From Methylotenera sp. (GTDB taxonomy: Bacteria > Pseudomonadota > Gammaproteobacteria > Burkholderiales > Methylophilaceae), in the NCBI GenBank assembly GCA_021732405.1, contig JAKFVB010000010.1, positions 1 through 53,582 of the forward strand: a DNA stretch of 53,582 nt, given 5' to 3'. Position numbers and translations under genes: made by a program. Of the stretch, positions 26,285 through 34,653 are shown one piece after another (position 1 is the first letter of the stretch; the number at the start of each line of letters is the position of its first letter). Below the pieces are notes generated by a model. The model did no database searches, was not told the DNA's origin, and saw only the letters and a program-made list of their open reading frames with translations.

Positions 26285-27916
26285 ATGCTACGCATAACCG
26301 AAATCAAATTACCGCTTGCTACATCAGCCGAAGAAGGCCATACCGATGCCGAAATAAGAGCGGCTGTTATTAAAAAGCTGGCCATTAATGCGGCGGATTT
26401 ACTTAGCTTTAGTATTTTTAAACGCGGCACAGACGCGCGCAAATCCAATGCTATATTGCTGGTGTATTCGCTAGATGTGATGATTAATGGTGAGGCCAAA
26501 GTATTAGCTAAACTTAAAAAAGACCCACATGTAAAACTAACGCCCGATAGCAGCTATCAATTTGTCGCCAGCGCGCCAGCGCAGCTTAGAAATCGCCCTA
26601 TTGTGATTGGCTTTGGGCCTGCTGGCATTTTTGCCGCGCTAATTCTGGCGCAGGCAGGGTTTAAACCTATTGTGCTAGAGCGCGGCAAAGCGGTGAAGGA
26701 GCGCACCAAAGACACATGGGGTTTATGGCGTAAAAGCACGCTCAACCCAGAATCCAACGTGCAATTTGGTGAGGGTGGCGCAGGTACTTTTTCGGATGGT
26801 AAATTATGGAGCCAGATTAAAGACCCCAAACATTATGGTCGCAAAGTTTTGCAGGAGTTTGTAGCCGCTGGCGCGCCGCCAGAAATCCTTTACCTCAGCC
26901 ATCCGCATATCGGCACCTTCCGCTTGGTGGGCATGGTAGAAACCATGCGCAATAGCATTATTGCCTTGGGCGGTGAGATTCGTTTTGGCGCGCGTGTAGA
27001 TGATATTGAAATTGAAAATAACGCGATTACAGGCGTGGTGCTGGCAAATGGTGAACATATTGCAGCCGATCATGTGGTGCTGGCAGTCGGCCATAGCGCG
27101 CGTGATACCTTTGAAATGGTGCATCGCAAAGGCATTTTTGTTGAGGCCAAACCGTTTTCCATCGGCTTTCGCATTGAACATCCACAATCGCTGATTGATA
27201 GAGCGCGTTATGGCAGTAGTTATAGTGAAGATTTAATCAGCAAACTGGGCGCGGCCGAGTATAAATTGGTGCACCATGCCAGCAATGGCCGCAGCGTGTA
27301 CAGTTTTTGCATGTGTCCAGGTGGCACCGTGGTGGCAGCAGCATCTGAAGAAGGCCGCGTAGTCACCAACGGCATGAGCCAATACAGCCGCAACGAACGT
27401 AACGCCAACGCAGGTATTGTGGTGGGTATTACGCCTGAAGTGGATTACCCAAACAACCCACTAGCTGGCATGGAATTACAGCGCAAACTTGAAAGCCACG
27501 CTTATGTGTTGGGCGGCAGCAATTATGCGGCGCCTGCGCAATTGATTGGCGACTTTTTAGCCAATAAGCCATCTGAACAATTTGGTGAAGTAGTGCCGTC
27601 TTATACACCGGGCGTGCATCTGACTAATTTAGAGTCCAGCCTGCCAGCTTTTGCGATTGAGGCGATTCGGGAAGCGATACCTGTGTTTGCCAAGCAAATT
27701 AAAGGTTATGATTTAGCCGATGGCTTGTTAACAGGTGTAGAAACGCGCACTAGCAGCCCAATCCGCATAAAACGTGATGAAGATAGCTTGCAAAGCATTA
27801 ACACCAAAGGCTTGTATCCGTGTGGCGAGGGTGCAGGTTATGCAGGTGGCATTTTGTCTGCAGGGGTAGATGGTATTAGGGTGGCAGAAGCGGTCATGCT
27901 AGCAATGAATGAATAA
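26285..27916 (+). CDS. FAD-dependent oxidoreductase (uncharacterised, COG2509-like)
   Basis: A 543-residue flavoprotein. After an N-terminal domain of about 95 residues comes the dinucleotide-binding motif G-F-G-P-A-G-I-F-A-A (about 109-118) ending in an acidic residue (V-L-E-R-G). A second conserved region, N-V-Q-F-G-E-G-G-A-G-T-F-S-D-G-K-L, follows. C-terminal segments E-T-R-T-S-S-P-I-R-I and Y-P-C-G-E-G-A-G-Y-A-G-G are typical of this family of predicted dehydrogenases. The substrate is not known. No signal peptide, so cytoplasmic. It stands between hda and chaA. Confidence 0.87.
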   Translation: MLRITEIKLPLATSAEEGHTDAEIRAAVIKKLAINAADLLSFSIFKRGTDARKSNAILLVYSLDVMINGEAKVLAKLKKDPHVKLTPDSSYQFVASAPAQLRNRPIVIGFGPAGIFAALILAQAGFKPIVLERGKAVKERTKDTWGLWRKSTLNPESNVQFGEGGAGTFSDGKLWSQIKDPKHYGRKVLQEFVAAGAPPEILYLSHPHIGTFRLVGMVETMRNSIIALGGEIRFGARVDDIEIENNAITGVVLANGEHIAADHVVLAVGHSARDTFEMVHRKGIFVEAKPFSIGFRIEHPQSLIDRARYGSSYSEDLISKLGAAEYKLVHHASNGRSVYSFCMCPGGTVVAAASEEGRVVTNGMSQYSRNERNANAGIVVGITPEVDYPNNPLAGMELQRKLESHAYVLGGSNYAAPAQLIGDFLANKPSEQFGEVVPSYTPGVHLTNLESSLPAFAIEAIREAIPVFAKQIKGYDLADGLLTGVETRTSSPIRIKRDEDSLQSINTKGLYPCGEGAGYAGGILSAGVDGIRVAEAVMLAMNE

Positions 27917-27932
27917 GTGATATTGAAAAAAT

Positions 27933-29027
27933 ATGAAAAATAGCCTTAATATTTCAATTTGGTCTATCGTCACGCCTATATTTGCTTGGCTTGTTTTAGG
28001 CTTGTCGCAGTTAAGCCTAAATTTAGGTGCCATTGAATCGCTATTAATGGCAATCAGCTTAATTGGCGCGGTATTGGCAGGTGTGCATCACGCTGAATCT
28101 ATTGCCCACAAACTAGGTGAACCGTTTGGCACACTAGTATTAGCCACCGCGATTACCATTATTGAAGTGGGATTGATTTTATCGTTAATGCTAACAGGCG
28201 GGCCAGAAACGGCAGCGCTGGCGCGCGACACTGTATTTGCAGCGGTGATGATTATTTTAACGGGCATTGTGGGCTTGTGCTTACTAATAGGTGGCATGCT
28301 GTACAAAGAGCAAGTATTTAAATTACACGGCGCTAATGTGTCACTCAGCACTTTGGCAGCAATTGTGGTGCTAACGCTTATTTTACCAAACTACACGCTC
28401 ACCACAGCTGGCCCTGTTTACAGCACTAGCCAACTGGCTTTTATCGCGTTGGTATCATTAACACTTTATGGCACTTTTGTTTTTGTGCAGGTGGTGCGGC
28501 ATCGCAATTATTTTTTAGATGCGATTGATAGCGATGCAGAACACGCAATCTTGAATACGTCGTCTGCTGATAGCAAACACACACTAATCAGCACTGCATT
28601 ACTTTTAATTAGCCTGAGCGCGGTGGTGCTTTTAGCTAAATCATTAGCACCTACTATTGAAAGTTTTGTTGTCTTAATCCACGCGCCACATCAATTAGTA
28701 GGGGTGATTATTGCCAGCGTGGTGTTATTGCCAGAAGGCTTAGCCGCTGTGCGCGCTGCGCGCAAAAATATGTTTCAAACCAGCCTGAATTTAGCGTTGG
28801 GCTCAGCCCTTGCCACCATTGGCTTAACCATTCCTGCCGTAGCGATTTTTTCTTTACTCACGGGCTGGACGCTAACATTAGGTATTGATATGAAATCAAC
28901 CGTATTACTGCTGTTGGCTTTGTTTGTAAATGCCATTTCGTTAGCCACTGGCCGCACCAATGTATTGCAGGGTGTGATACTGCTGGTGATATTTGGTGTT
29001 TATCTCTTTACAACTGTTATTCCCTAA
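27933..29027 (+). CDS. chaA: Calcium:proton antiporter, ChaA type
   Basis: A 364-residue CaCA-superfamily membrane protein with about eleven hydrophobic segments. Each half has an alpha-repeat with acidic residues: L-A-T-A-I-T-I-I-E-V (about 71-80) and V-V-L-L-P-E-G-L-A-A (about 263-272). This matches ChaA-type Ca2+(Na+)/H+ antiporters. It is distinct from the other CaCA protein at 12257-13258. It lies 16 bases after the FAD enzyme, so the two may be cotranscribed, and it converges with soxZ. Confidence 0.87.
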   Translation: MKNSLNISIWSIVTPIFAWLVLGLSQLSLNLGAIESLLMAISLIGAVLAGVHHAESIAHKLGEPFGTLVLATAITIIEVGLILSLMLTGGPETAALARDTVFAAVMIILTGIVGLCLLIGGMLYKEQVFKLHGANVSLSTLAAIVVLTLILPNYTLTTAGPVYSTSQLAFIALVSLTLYGTFVFVQVVRHRNYFLDAIDSDAEHAILNTSSADSKHTLISTALLLISLSAVVLLAKSLAPTIESFVVLIHAPHQLVGVIIASVVLLPEGLAAVRAARKNMFQTSLNLALGSALATIGLTIPAVAIFSLLTGWTLTLGIDMKSTVLLLLALFVNAISLATGRTNVLQGVILLVIFGVYLFTTVIP

Positions 29028-29030
29028 CCG

Positions 29031-29345
29031 TTAAGCAGCCACAACCATTATTTCACCACTACCTGTTTTACCTAAACTATCCACCCAATCAACGCTGATT
29101 TTATCGTTGAGCGCAGCGCCTTTTAGGTAAAAAGTCAGGTATGGATTTTTTGAGATGCCAGTGCCCCACTGCATTTCTAGTACTATTTTATCGTTAAGTT
29201 TTGCAGTTACCAGTTGAATAAAATAAGCAGGAATCAACTGACCGAAATCGTCTTTTTTACGCCCAGTTTCCATGGGGTGATTCATAATCATTTTAACTTC
29301 TGTTGTGTCACCACTTAGCTTGGCGCGCATTTTAATATTATCCAT
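29031..29345 (-). CDS. soxZ: Thiosulfate-oxidation carrier subunit SoxZ
   Basis: The partner of SoxY in the periplasmic carrier that holds sulfur intermediates. The 104-aa immunoglobulin-like protein has the SoxZ segments I-M-N-H-P-M-E-T-G and P-A-Y-F-I-Q, and ends near a T-G-S-G-E-I motif. The ATG at 29345 is chosen over a longer TTG reading because AAAGGA lies seven bases upstream of it. The coding region starts just after the soxY stop (about 11 bases). No other sox gene is in the window. Confidence 0.9.
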   Translation of the reverse strand: MDNIKMRAKLSGDTTEVKMIMNHPMETGRKKDDFGQLIPAYFIQLVTAKLNDKIVLEMQWGTGISKNPYLTFYLKGAALNDKISVDWVDSLGKTGSGEIMVVAA

Positions 29346-29356
29346 GTGCGATTCCT

Positions 29357-29800
29357 TTACCCACAACCGTTTTCAAGCACCACCACATTTTTTGTGGCGC
29401 TAAAATAGGAATTGCCTGCTTTTACGATTACTTTTATATCTGACGTATCGGCCATTTTTATGCGTGTCACTAATTGCGGCAACGCACCATTACTAAACAC
29501 AAAATGGCCAATTAACGCGGTTGGATTATTTTCTACCAACACTGAAATCGCCTCGGTATTGGGTATGCGACTGGTGATTTCAACTTGTACAATTGCGCCG
29601 TTTTCTGCGCGGTCTGGTGCCACAATATCAATGTCTTTGCTTGGTGTTTCCTGCCCAATCGTTAAATTGTTTTTCGCGTCATTGATTTTTACTGCTTCAA
29701 AAGCCGCTTTATTCCAAACGGCTGCAAGCACGCCAATTGGCTGCAAAATCAAGGCCAATAATGCTCCTGATACTATTTTTAAAAAGTCCCTGCGTTGCAT
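29357..29800 (-). CDS. soxY: Thiosulfate-oxidation carrier protein SoxY
   Basis: A periplasmic sulfur carrier whose C-terminal cysteine binds thiosulfate or sulfur. The 147-aa protein has a twin-arginine-like leader (M-Q-R-R-D-F-L-K, then a hydrophobic stretch to about residue 27). The C-terminal tail ends E-N-G-C146-G, shorter than the usual G-G-C-G-G arm but with the carrier cysteine in place. It is followed directly by soxZ. It overlaps the bepA-like stop by one base on the same strand, which suggests a bepA-soxY-soxZ transcript. Confidence 0.9.
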   Translation of the reverse strand: MQRRDFLKIVSGALLALILQPIGVLAAVWNKAAFEAVKINDAKNNLTIGQETPSKDIDIVAPDRAENGAIVQVEITSRIPNTEAISVLVENNPTALIGHFVFSNGALPQLVTRIKMADTSDIKVIVKAGNSYFSATKNVVVLENGCG

Positions 29801-31344
29801 TAACTTAACCTTTCAATCGCCAGCTTTTCATTTTCTTGCAGGCGGCGCAACTCTTTTAAACGCGCCTCTACAATCGATTGCTCATAAAAATTACCATCTT
29901 TTGCTTTAATCGCTAAATCTAGCTGCTCAACCGCTCCGTTTAAATTATATTTGCGGTAATACGCCTCACCCTGCGCTTGAAAACGCAATAAATCTTTGCC
30001 TTTTGCGGCATAAGCTTTCGCCATCATCTCGTATAAATAAGGATCTTCTGGGTATAACGGCTGCTTTTCGGCAATTAGTTTTAACGCTTTGTCGGGCTGG
30101 TTAGTCGCTAAATAATAATCTGCATAACCATGAATAATGGCGCGATAATCAGGAAATAAGCGCAACGCTTTCGCATATTGGGCAGCTGCAGCTTGTGGGT
30201 TATTACGCGCCACCTCTATTTTGGCAGATAAATTTTCAATCAATGGATGCTTATCTGCATGACTTTTTAACCACTCAACTTGCTTAAATGCGCCTGCTGT
30301 ATCATTTTTGCGCAACATGGCCACAGCTAAACCATAATGCTCAGCCGTTTCATTCGAAAATCGATTTTCTTTGATATTTTCTTGAAACTGCTCAATCGCC
30401 GCTTGCGATAAACCATTGTTTGCGCGTAATTTAGCTTTCACTAAATTAAAATCCAAGCTGTCCGCTACTTGCCTGTAAGGAATGCCTTCAATCCGATTAG
30501 ACACATCGGCAATACGCTCTACGGTTAATGGATGGGTACGTAAAAAGCTGGGCGCTGTGCCCTCTATAAAGCGGGTGCCGCGTTGCAAGGTGGTAAAAAA
30601 TGCTGGCATACCGCGTACATCAAACCCTGCCGCGTCTAATATAGTTAAGCCAACTCTGTCCGCTTCGCGTTCGTGCTCGCGCGTATAATCAAGTTGGCGC
30701 TGCACGCCTGCCGCAGTTGAGGCGGTTAACGCGCCACTAGCCAACTGTGGATTAGATCGCGCCACCAATAAAGCCAAAGCAATACCCGCAATATTTTTAA
30801 AGGTATCGTATTTTTGCGAAGCCAGCATGCGCGCCAAATGGCGCTGCGTCACATGGCCAATTTCGTGGCCTAGCACACCAGCCATTTCAGATTCACTATT
30901 AGATGCCAAAATTAATCCCGTATGCACACCAATCACGCCACCCGGCATGGCAAAGGCATTAATGCTGTTATCTTTAACAGCAAAAAAATGAAAAGTTTGG
31001 CGCTTATCTGGGCCACTGGCCGCGAGTTTTTGGCCAATGGCTTGTAAATAATCGGTGACTTCTGCATCTTGCAATACTTCATCACTCACAGCCACTTCGC
31101 GCAAAATTTGTTCAGCGATAAGTTGTTCATCCTGCGGGCTTAATACAGTTTGCGAAATATCGCCTAAATCTGGCAGATTTTGGTCACCGACTGAATCTGG
31201 TAACTTGGTATTCAGCGTGCCACTATTTTCGTAAGGCTTGCCCGAAATAGCAGGCTGTTTTGCAGGCTCTGCAAATACCATTTGCGCGAACATAGCCATT
31301 GCAATCGCAACGGCTTGTGTAATCAATGATAACTTTAACTTCAT
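29800..31344 (-). CDS. bepA: M48 metalloprotease with TPR domain, BepA-like
   Basis: A periplasmic zinc protease/chaperone. In E. coli BepA degrades or assists outer-membrane assembly intermediates such as LptD. A signal peptide (M-K-L-K-L-S-L-I-T, cleaved near V-F-A-E) begins at the ATG at 31344, giving 514 aa. An ATG at 31380 would add twelve residues but lies inside a tandem repeat. The zinc motif is H160-E-I-G-H164, with the third ligand in R-E-H-E-R-E-A-D. The C-terminal half (about 300-500) has TPR-like helices (Y-P-E-D-P-Y-L-Y). It is divergent from moaC. Confidence 0.9.
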   Translation of the reverse strand: MKLKLSLITQAVAIAMAMFAQMVFAEPAKQPAISGKPYENSGTLNTKLPDSVGDQNLPDLGDISQTVLSPQDEQLIAEQILREVAVSDEVLQDAEVTDYLQAIGQKLAASGPDKRQTFHFFAVKDNSINAFAMPGGVIGVHTGLILASNSESEMAGVLGHEIGHVTQRHLARMLASQKYDTFKNIAGIALALLVARSNPQLASGALTASTAAGVQRQLDYTREHEREADRVGLTILDAAGFDVRGMPAFFTTLQRGTRFIEGTAPSFLRTHPLTVERIADVSNRIEGIPYRQVADSLDFNLVKAKLRANNGLSQAAIEQFQENIKENRFSNETAEHYGLAVAMLRKNDTAGAFKQVEWLKSHADKHPLIENLSAKIEVARNNPQAAAAQYAKALRLFPDYRAIIHGYADYYLATNQPDKALKLIAEKQPLYPEDPYLYEMMAKAYAAKGKDLLRFQAQGEAYYRKYNLNGAVEQLDLAIKAKDGNFYEQSIVEARLKELRRLQENEKLAIERLS

Positions 31345-31374
31345 ACTTGTTATGATAATGCCTTTAATGGCTAA

Positions 31375-31414
31375 GTTCATGACAAAATATTAAGGTACAT
31401 GACAAAATTTAAAC
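31375..31414. repeat. Two tandem 20-base repeats in the bepA-moaC gap
   Basis: Units 31375-31394 and 31395-31414 are identical at 16 of 20 positions and share an uninterrupted core CATGACAAAAT. The period of exactly 20 bases (about two helical turns) places both cores on the same face of the DNA. Located between divergent genes, they look like a pair of binding sites for a regulator. The identity of the regulator is unknown. Confidence 0.5.
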
Positions 31415-31447
31415 GCAAAAAAACTTAGAAAGTAATTTGGACATTTG

Positions 31448-31933
31448 ATGAGCGACCCTAAACAAACTCTTACACACTTTGATAACAGCGGACAAGCGCA
31501 TATGGTTGACGTTGGTGATAAAGCGATAACGCGCCGCGTGGCGATTGCCACTGGCACAATCAGCATGCTAGCGACAACCTTAGCGCACATTCAACAAGGC
31601 GATACCAAAAAAGGTGATGTGCTGGGGATTGCGCGCATTGCTGCGATTCAAGCCAGCAAAAAAACAGCGGATTTAATTCCGCTGTGTCACCCAATTGCGT
31701 TAACAAAAGTAGCTGTAAGCTTTGAAATTAATGCTTCACTTAATAGCATTAACTGCACTGCCACCTGCGAAACTACAGGCCAAACAGGTGTTGAAATGGA
31801 AGCCTTAACCGCCGTGAGCGTAGGTTTGCTGACTATTTATGATATGTGCAAAGCGGTAGACCGCGGCATGACGATGGGTGATATTAAGCTGATTGAAAAA
31901 CATGGTGGGAAATCTGGCGATTGGGGGCGATAA
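31448..31933 (+). CDS. moaC: Cyclic pyranopterin monophosphate synthase MoaC
   Basis: A molybdenum-cofactor enzyme that converts the MoaA product (3',8-cyclo-GTP) to cyclic pyranopterin monophosphate. The 161-aa protein starts at the ATG at 31448 and contains L-T-H-F-D-x-S-G-x-A-x-M-V-D-V-G-D-K (N-terminal signature), [18 protein letters not shown] and [11 protein letters not shown], with the late K-H-G-G-K-S-G motif. No other moa or moe genes are close. A hairpin downstream belongs to the convergent lipoprotein gene but may act in both directions. Confidence 0.95.
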   Translation: MSDPKQTLTHFDNSGQAHMVDVGDKAITRRVAIATGTISMLATTLAHIQQGDTKKGDVLGIARIAAIQASKKTADLIPLCHPIALTKVAVSFEINASLNSINCTATCETTGQTGVEMEALTAVSVGLLTIYDMCKAVDRGMTMGDIKLIEKHGGKSGDWGR

Positions 31934-31960
31934 CTCAACCATAACTTATAAAATTAAAAA

Positions 31961-31981
31961 CGCCTACTATCATGGTAGGCG
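31961..31981 (-). terminator. Intrinsic terminator after the LprI-like lipoprotein gene
   Basis: The stem CGCCTAC (31961-31967) / GTAGGCG (31975-31981) has a 7-base loop. On the minus strand it is followed by TTTTTAATTTTAT. It lies about 30 bases after the lipoprotein stop and also just after moaC, where it could act weakly in the other direction. Confidence 0.75.
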
Positions 31982-32012
31982 CTTTCAAACGTGATATTAA
32001 AGTATGTAACTA

Positions 32013-32936
32013 CTAAACGCCAAGATGCTGCTTCAGCATCTCGATTCTTTGGATTGTATGATTAGTATCACAACTTAATAAAGCAACTTCTTTTTCAAGA
32101 GGGTCAGTCGTTGTTGTAGAAGCTTCTACTTTGCAATCAATTTCTTTTTTCTTAACCCAAGCCCTTTGTTCATCTAATAACAAACTCTTTTTTGCCTCAG
32201 GCATTAAACCCCAAAGCTCATTGATACCCTGCCTAGCTACATTGTTTTTTTCTTTTACAAGGTCTAGATTTGCTTGTTTTTGCTGATTCTGTTGCTCCTC
32301 AAGTTCTTGTTGCTGTACAACTTGAAGTTCAGCTTCTTCTTCCTGTTGCATCATCTGTGCAGCTTCAGCCTGCTTTCTACTCGCATCAGCATTTTCAATG
32401 ATTGGCTTAATAAGGACTGTTGCTACAACTTCGTCAAGCAATTTTGCCAAGTTGGTAGCCCCTTCTAATTCAACGAATACATTTTTTTTATCGTCTGTTG
32501 GTTGTACATTATATTCAATACTTTTATTAAAAGAGTTTGCGGAACTTTCAAAACCTAGACCTGAAGCATGTTGAACTAAAGTTTCAGCTTTAATTTTTTC
32601 TCTGGTTTTAATAACCTCGTTAAAAATTTCAGATGGAATGGAAACTTTCAAAGTAGCCGCACAAAACTTCTTAGTGCTATTGGGATCGTTTTTTGTTGTA
32701 CGAATATCATCTATATTCACTGAAAATAAACTCAATGTCGCTCTAACTTTGGCAGAGTCAAACATTAGTTGGCCCGATTCATTTGTTTGCGCTATTAAAG
32801 TTTTTTCTGCAGCTTCCACTACAATATCTGATACTAGTTTTTTTGCTTCAATGCTTGTGCAACCATCATCAAGCTTTGAACAACCTGCAATAAAAGTGAT
32901 TATTACGGTAAAACTAAATAATTTTACTAAAAACAT
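32013..32936 (-). CDS. Lipoprotein with C-terminal LprI-like (DUF1311) domain
   Basis: A 307-residue envelope lipoprotein: hydrophobic leader and lipobox F-I-A-G-C19. The middle part (about 20-185) is unrecognised. A Gln/Glu-rich coiled-coil segment (about 195-225, rich in Q-Q-E-E and E-L-E-E) follows. The last 70 residues match the LprI/DUF1311 pattern (L-L-D-E-Q-R-A-W-V-K-K-K-E-I-D-C, then S-C-D-T-N-H-T-I-Q-R), a family that includes a lysozyme inhibitor. GGGGG lies five bases upstream of the ATG. The gene is visibly richer in A and T than its neighbours and stands alone between moaC and the SPFH pair, so it may be an accessory insertion. Confidence 0.75.
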   Translation of the reverse strand: MFLVKLFSFTVIITFIAGCSKLDDGCTSIEAKKLVSDIVVEAAEKTLIAQTNESGQLMFDSAKVRATLSLFSVNIDDIRTTKNDPNSTKKFCAATLKVSIPSEIFNEVIKTREKIKAETLVQHASGLGFESSANSFNKSIEYNVQPTDDKKNVFVELEGATNLAKLLDEVVATVLIKPIIENADASRKQAEAAQMMQQEEEAELQVVQQQELEEQQNQQKQANLDLVKEKNNVARQGINELWGLMPEAKKSLLLDEQRAWVKKKEIDCKVEASTTTTDPLEKEVALLSCDTNHTIQRIEMLKQHLGV

Positions 32937-33186
32937 CTAAACCCCCTTATTTTTATTTGGCTAAGATATTTAACCAACTTAAATAAATCTGCACGAACAT
33001 TTCATGCATAAATGGTAATTGAATTTGAAATAACTACCTAACGTTTTGCGTCATGTAAGCGTAGCCCAAATGGGTGATTGAAGTATTTGATAATTTGAAA
33101 GATTTTCTCACTATAAATAAACTTAGCAATTGCATTTAAACTAGGTGATTGAGTTGCTGATTAACCACTCAATTTATTGCATTAGT
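32937..33186. other. AT-rich intergenic region, 250 bases
   Basis: Between the lipoprotein start and the SPFH stop. It contains the lipoprotein ribosome-binding site (AAGGGGG near the start codon). I see no open frame, strong hairpin or repeat of note beyond two loose copies of GGTGATTGA. Confidence 0.5.
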
Positions 33187-34029
33187 TTACTTCCCGCCAA
33201 TCAAGCTTTTAACCGCACCAACCAAGTCACCTGGCATGATAACGATTTTACTATTGTTAGAATCGGCGATTTTTTGCATTGATGTAATGTAACGGTCACC
33301 CAATAAAAACATGGCTGATGCGTTATTTTCTTTAACTGCTTCGGTAATAAATTTAATTGATTCAGCCGACGCTTTTGCCGCCACCATTTGCGCCTCTGCA
33401 TCTTTGCGAGCTGCTTCCAAGCGCGCTTCTGCATTCAAAATCAGTGATTGTTTTGCACCCTCTGCCTCTGTTACCACCGCCACACGTTCACGTTCTGCCG
33501 CGGCTTGGCGTTCCATGGCATCTTGCATGTTTGGCGATGGTTTAATATCTTGGATTTCAACCGATTTAACCGTTAAACCCCAATCCAAGGCTTCATCGGC
33601 AATCGCTTGTTTAAGCTCTGTTTTAATGCGGTCGCGTGATGTTAAGGCATGGTTTAATTCCATGCCACCAATGATTGAGCGCAGGTTGGTTTGCACCATA
33701 TTACGCATGGCCTCGCGGAAATTTTCAATGCCATAAACGGCACGTTCAATATTAGAAACTTTAATAAATGCTACCGCATTGGCTAAAATCACCGCGTTAT
33801 CGGCAGTAATCACTTCTTGCTGTGGAATTTCTAAAATAATATCTTTGGTAGTGACTTTATAGCTGACTTTGGTAAAAATCGGGTTAATCACATGCAAACC
33901 TGGGCTTAATACGCCAGCAAATTTACCCAATCTTTCCACTAGCCACTCTTCGCCCTGCGGCACAATGCGTACGCCTTTAAAAATGGCTACTGCCACTAAA
34001 AATATGAGTATTAAACTAAATTCGGTCAT
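33187..34029 (-). CDS. SPFH/stomatin-like membrane protein (QmcA type)
   Basis: A 280-residue protein with one N-terminal membrane helix (about 3-20) and an SPFH domain: V-P-Q-G-E-E-W-L-V-E-R-L-G-K-F near residue 24, then P-G-L-H-V-I-N-P-I and I-L-E-I-P-Q-Q-E-V-I-T-A-D-N. A long alanine/glutamate-rich helix (about 180-240, with E-R-Q-A-A-A-E-R-E) and a short tail ending G-D-L-V-G-A-V-K follow. Such proteins form large membrane rings and associate with proteases or membrane microdomains. It is downstream of the NfeD-like gene, the usual pairing for this family. Confidence 0.88.
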   Translation of the reverse strand: MTEFSLILIFLVAVAIFKGVRIVPQGEEWLVERLGKFAGVLSPGLHVINPIFTKVSYKVTTKDIILEIPQQEVITADNAVILANAVAFIKVSNIERAVYGIENFREAMRNMVQTNLRSIIGGMELNHALTSRDRIKTELKQAIADEALDWGLTVKSVEIQDIKPSPNMQDAMERQAAAERERVAVVTEAEGAKQSLILNAEARLEAARKDAEAQMVAAKASAESIKFITEAVKENNASAMFLLGDRYITSMQKIADSNNSKIVIMPGDLVGAVKSLIGGK

Positions 34030-34065
34030 GATGATTTTTCCTAAAAGTTAAACCGTAAAATAAAA

Positions 34066-34509
34066 TTATATTGCTTCAATGCGTAATGTGTTGCCTTCTA
34101 CCGCCACCACACGCGCTTGTGTGCCCTCTGAAATCGTTGTGTCGGCAATTGCAGGCCATTCGCGGCTACCCATTAAACCTTGCGTGAATTGTATTTTGCC
34201 ATTTTGGCTTGGGCTACAAGCCGCAATCACTATGCCCAGGCGGCCAATCTCTTCACCTTGCGCTTGCCCCACGCGTGAATGCGTTTCGGTTTTTTTATAG
34301 TTGAGTTTCCAAATCGCCAATGAGCCAATCGATAACGCGGCAAAGATGGCAAATTGCATGGCGGCTGGCATGGCTGGGAAAACCCAAGTGGCTATCGCCA
34401 CGCATAAAGCTGCAATGCCAAACCAAAGCACATAAACAGTGCCTGTTGCCATTTCAATGACCAGCAATACCAAGCCAAGCACGCCCCACATCCACATTGC
34501 ATCAATCAT
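34066..34509 (-). CDS. NfeD-like membrane protein
   Basis: A 147-residue protein with membrane segments at about 7-27, 30-50 and 52-68, and a C-terminal OB-fold-like domain (about 80-147) with G-R-L-G-I-V and A-R-V-V-A-V-E-G-N-T-L. This is the short NfeD form that pairs with SPFH proteins. It is first in a two-gene unit with the stomatin-like gene, separated by 36 bases. The physical role is thought to be in membrane organisation. Substrate or ligand unknown. Confidence 0.85.
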   Translation of the reverse strand: MIDAMWMWGVLGLVLLVIEMATGTVYVLWFGIAALCVAIATWVFPAMPAAMQFAIFAALSIGSLAIWKLNYKKTETHSRVGQAQGEEIGRLGIVIAACSPSQNGKIQFTQGLMGSREWPAIADTTISEGTQARVVAVEGNTLRIEAI

Positions 34510-34653
34510 GTGCTCACCTTTAAATTTAAACCTTGAAAACGACTGTAAAATGTCATTTATGGTATCACTTTTTGGTTTTGATGTGTTTTCATGGTTAACT
34601 TGAACGGAATTCGCTGGTACTAATCCTATGAATCCAACTTAACCATTATTTCA

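Noticed and set aside
29346-29366. Longer soxZ starting at a TTG at 29366
   Set aside because: It would overlap the soxY end and lacks a ribosome-binding site. The ATG at 29345 has AAAGGA at good spacing.
32937-33186. Possible mobile-element remnant next to the AT-rich lipoprotein gene
   Set aside because: I see no terminal repeats, transposase fragments or target duplication.
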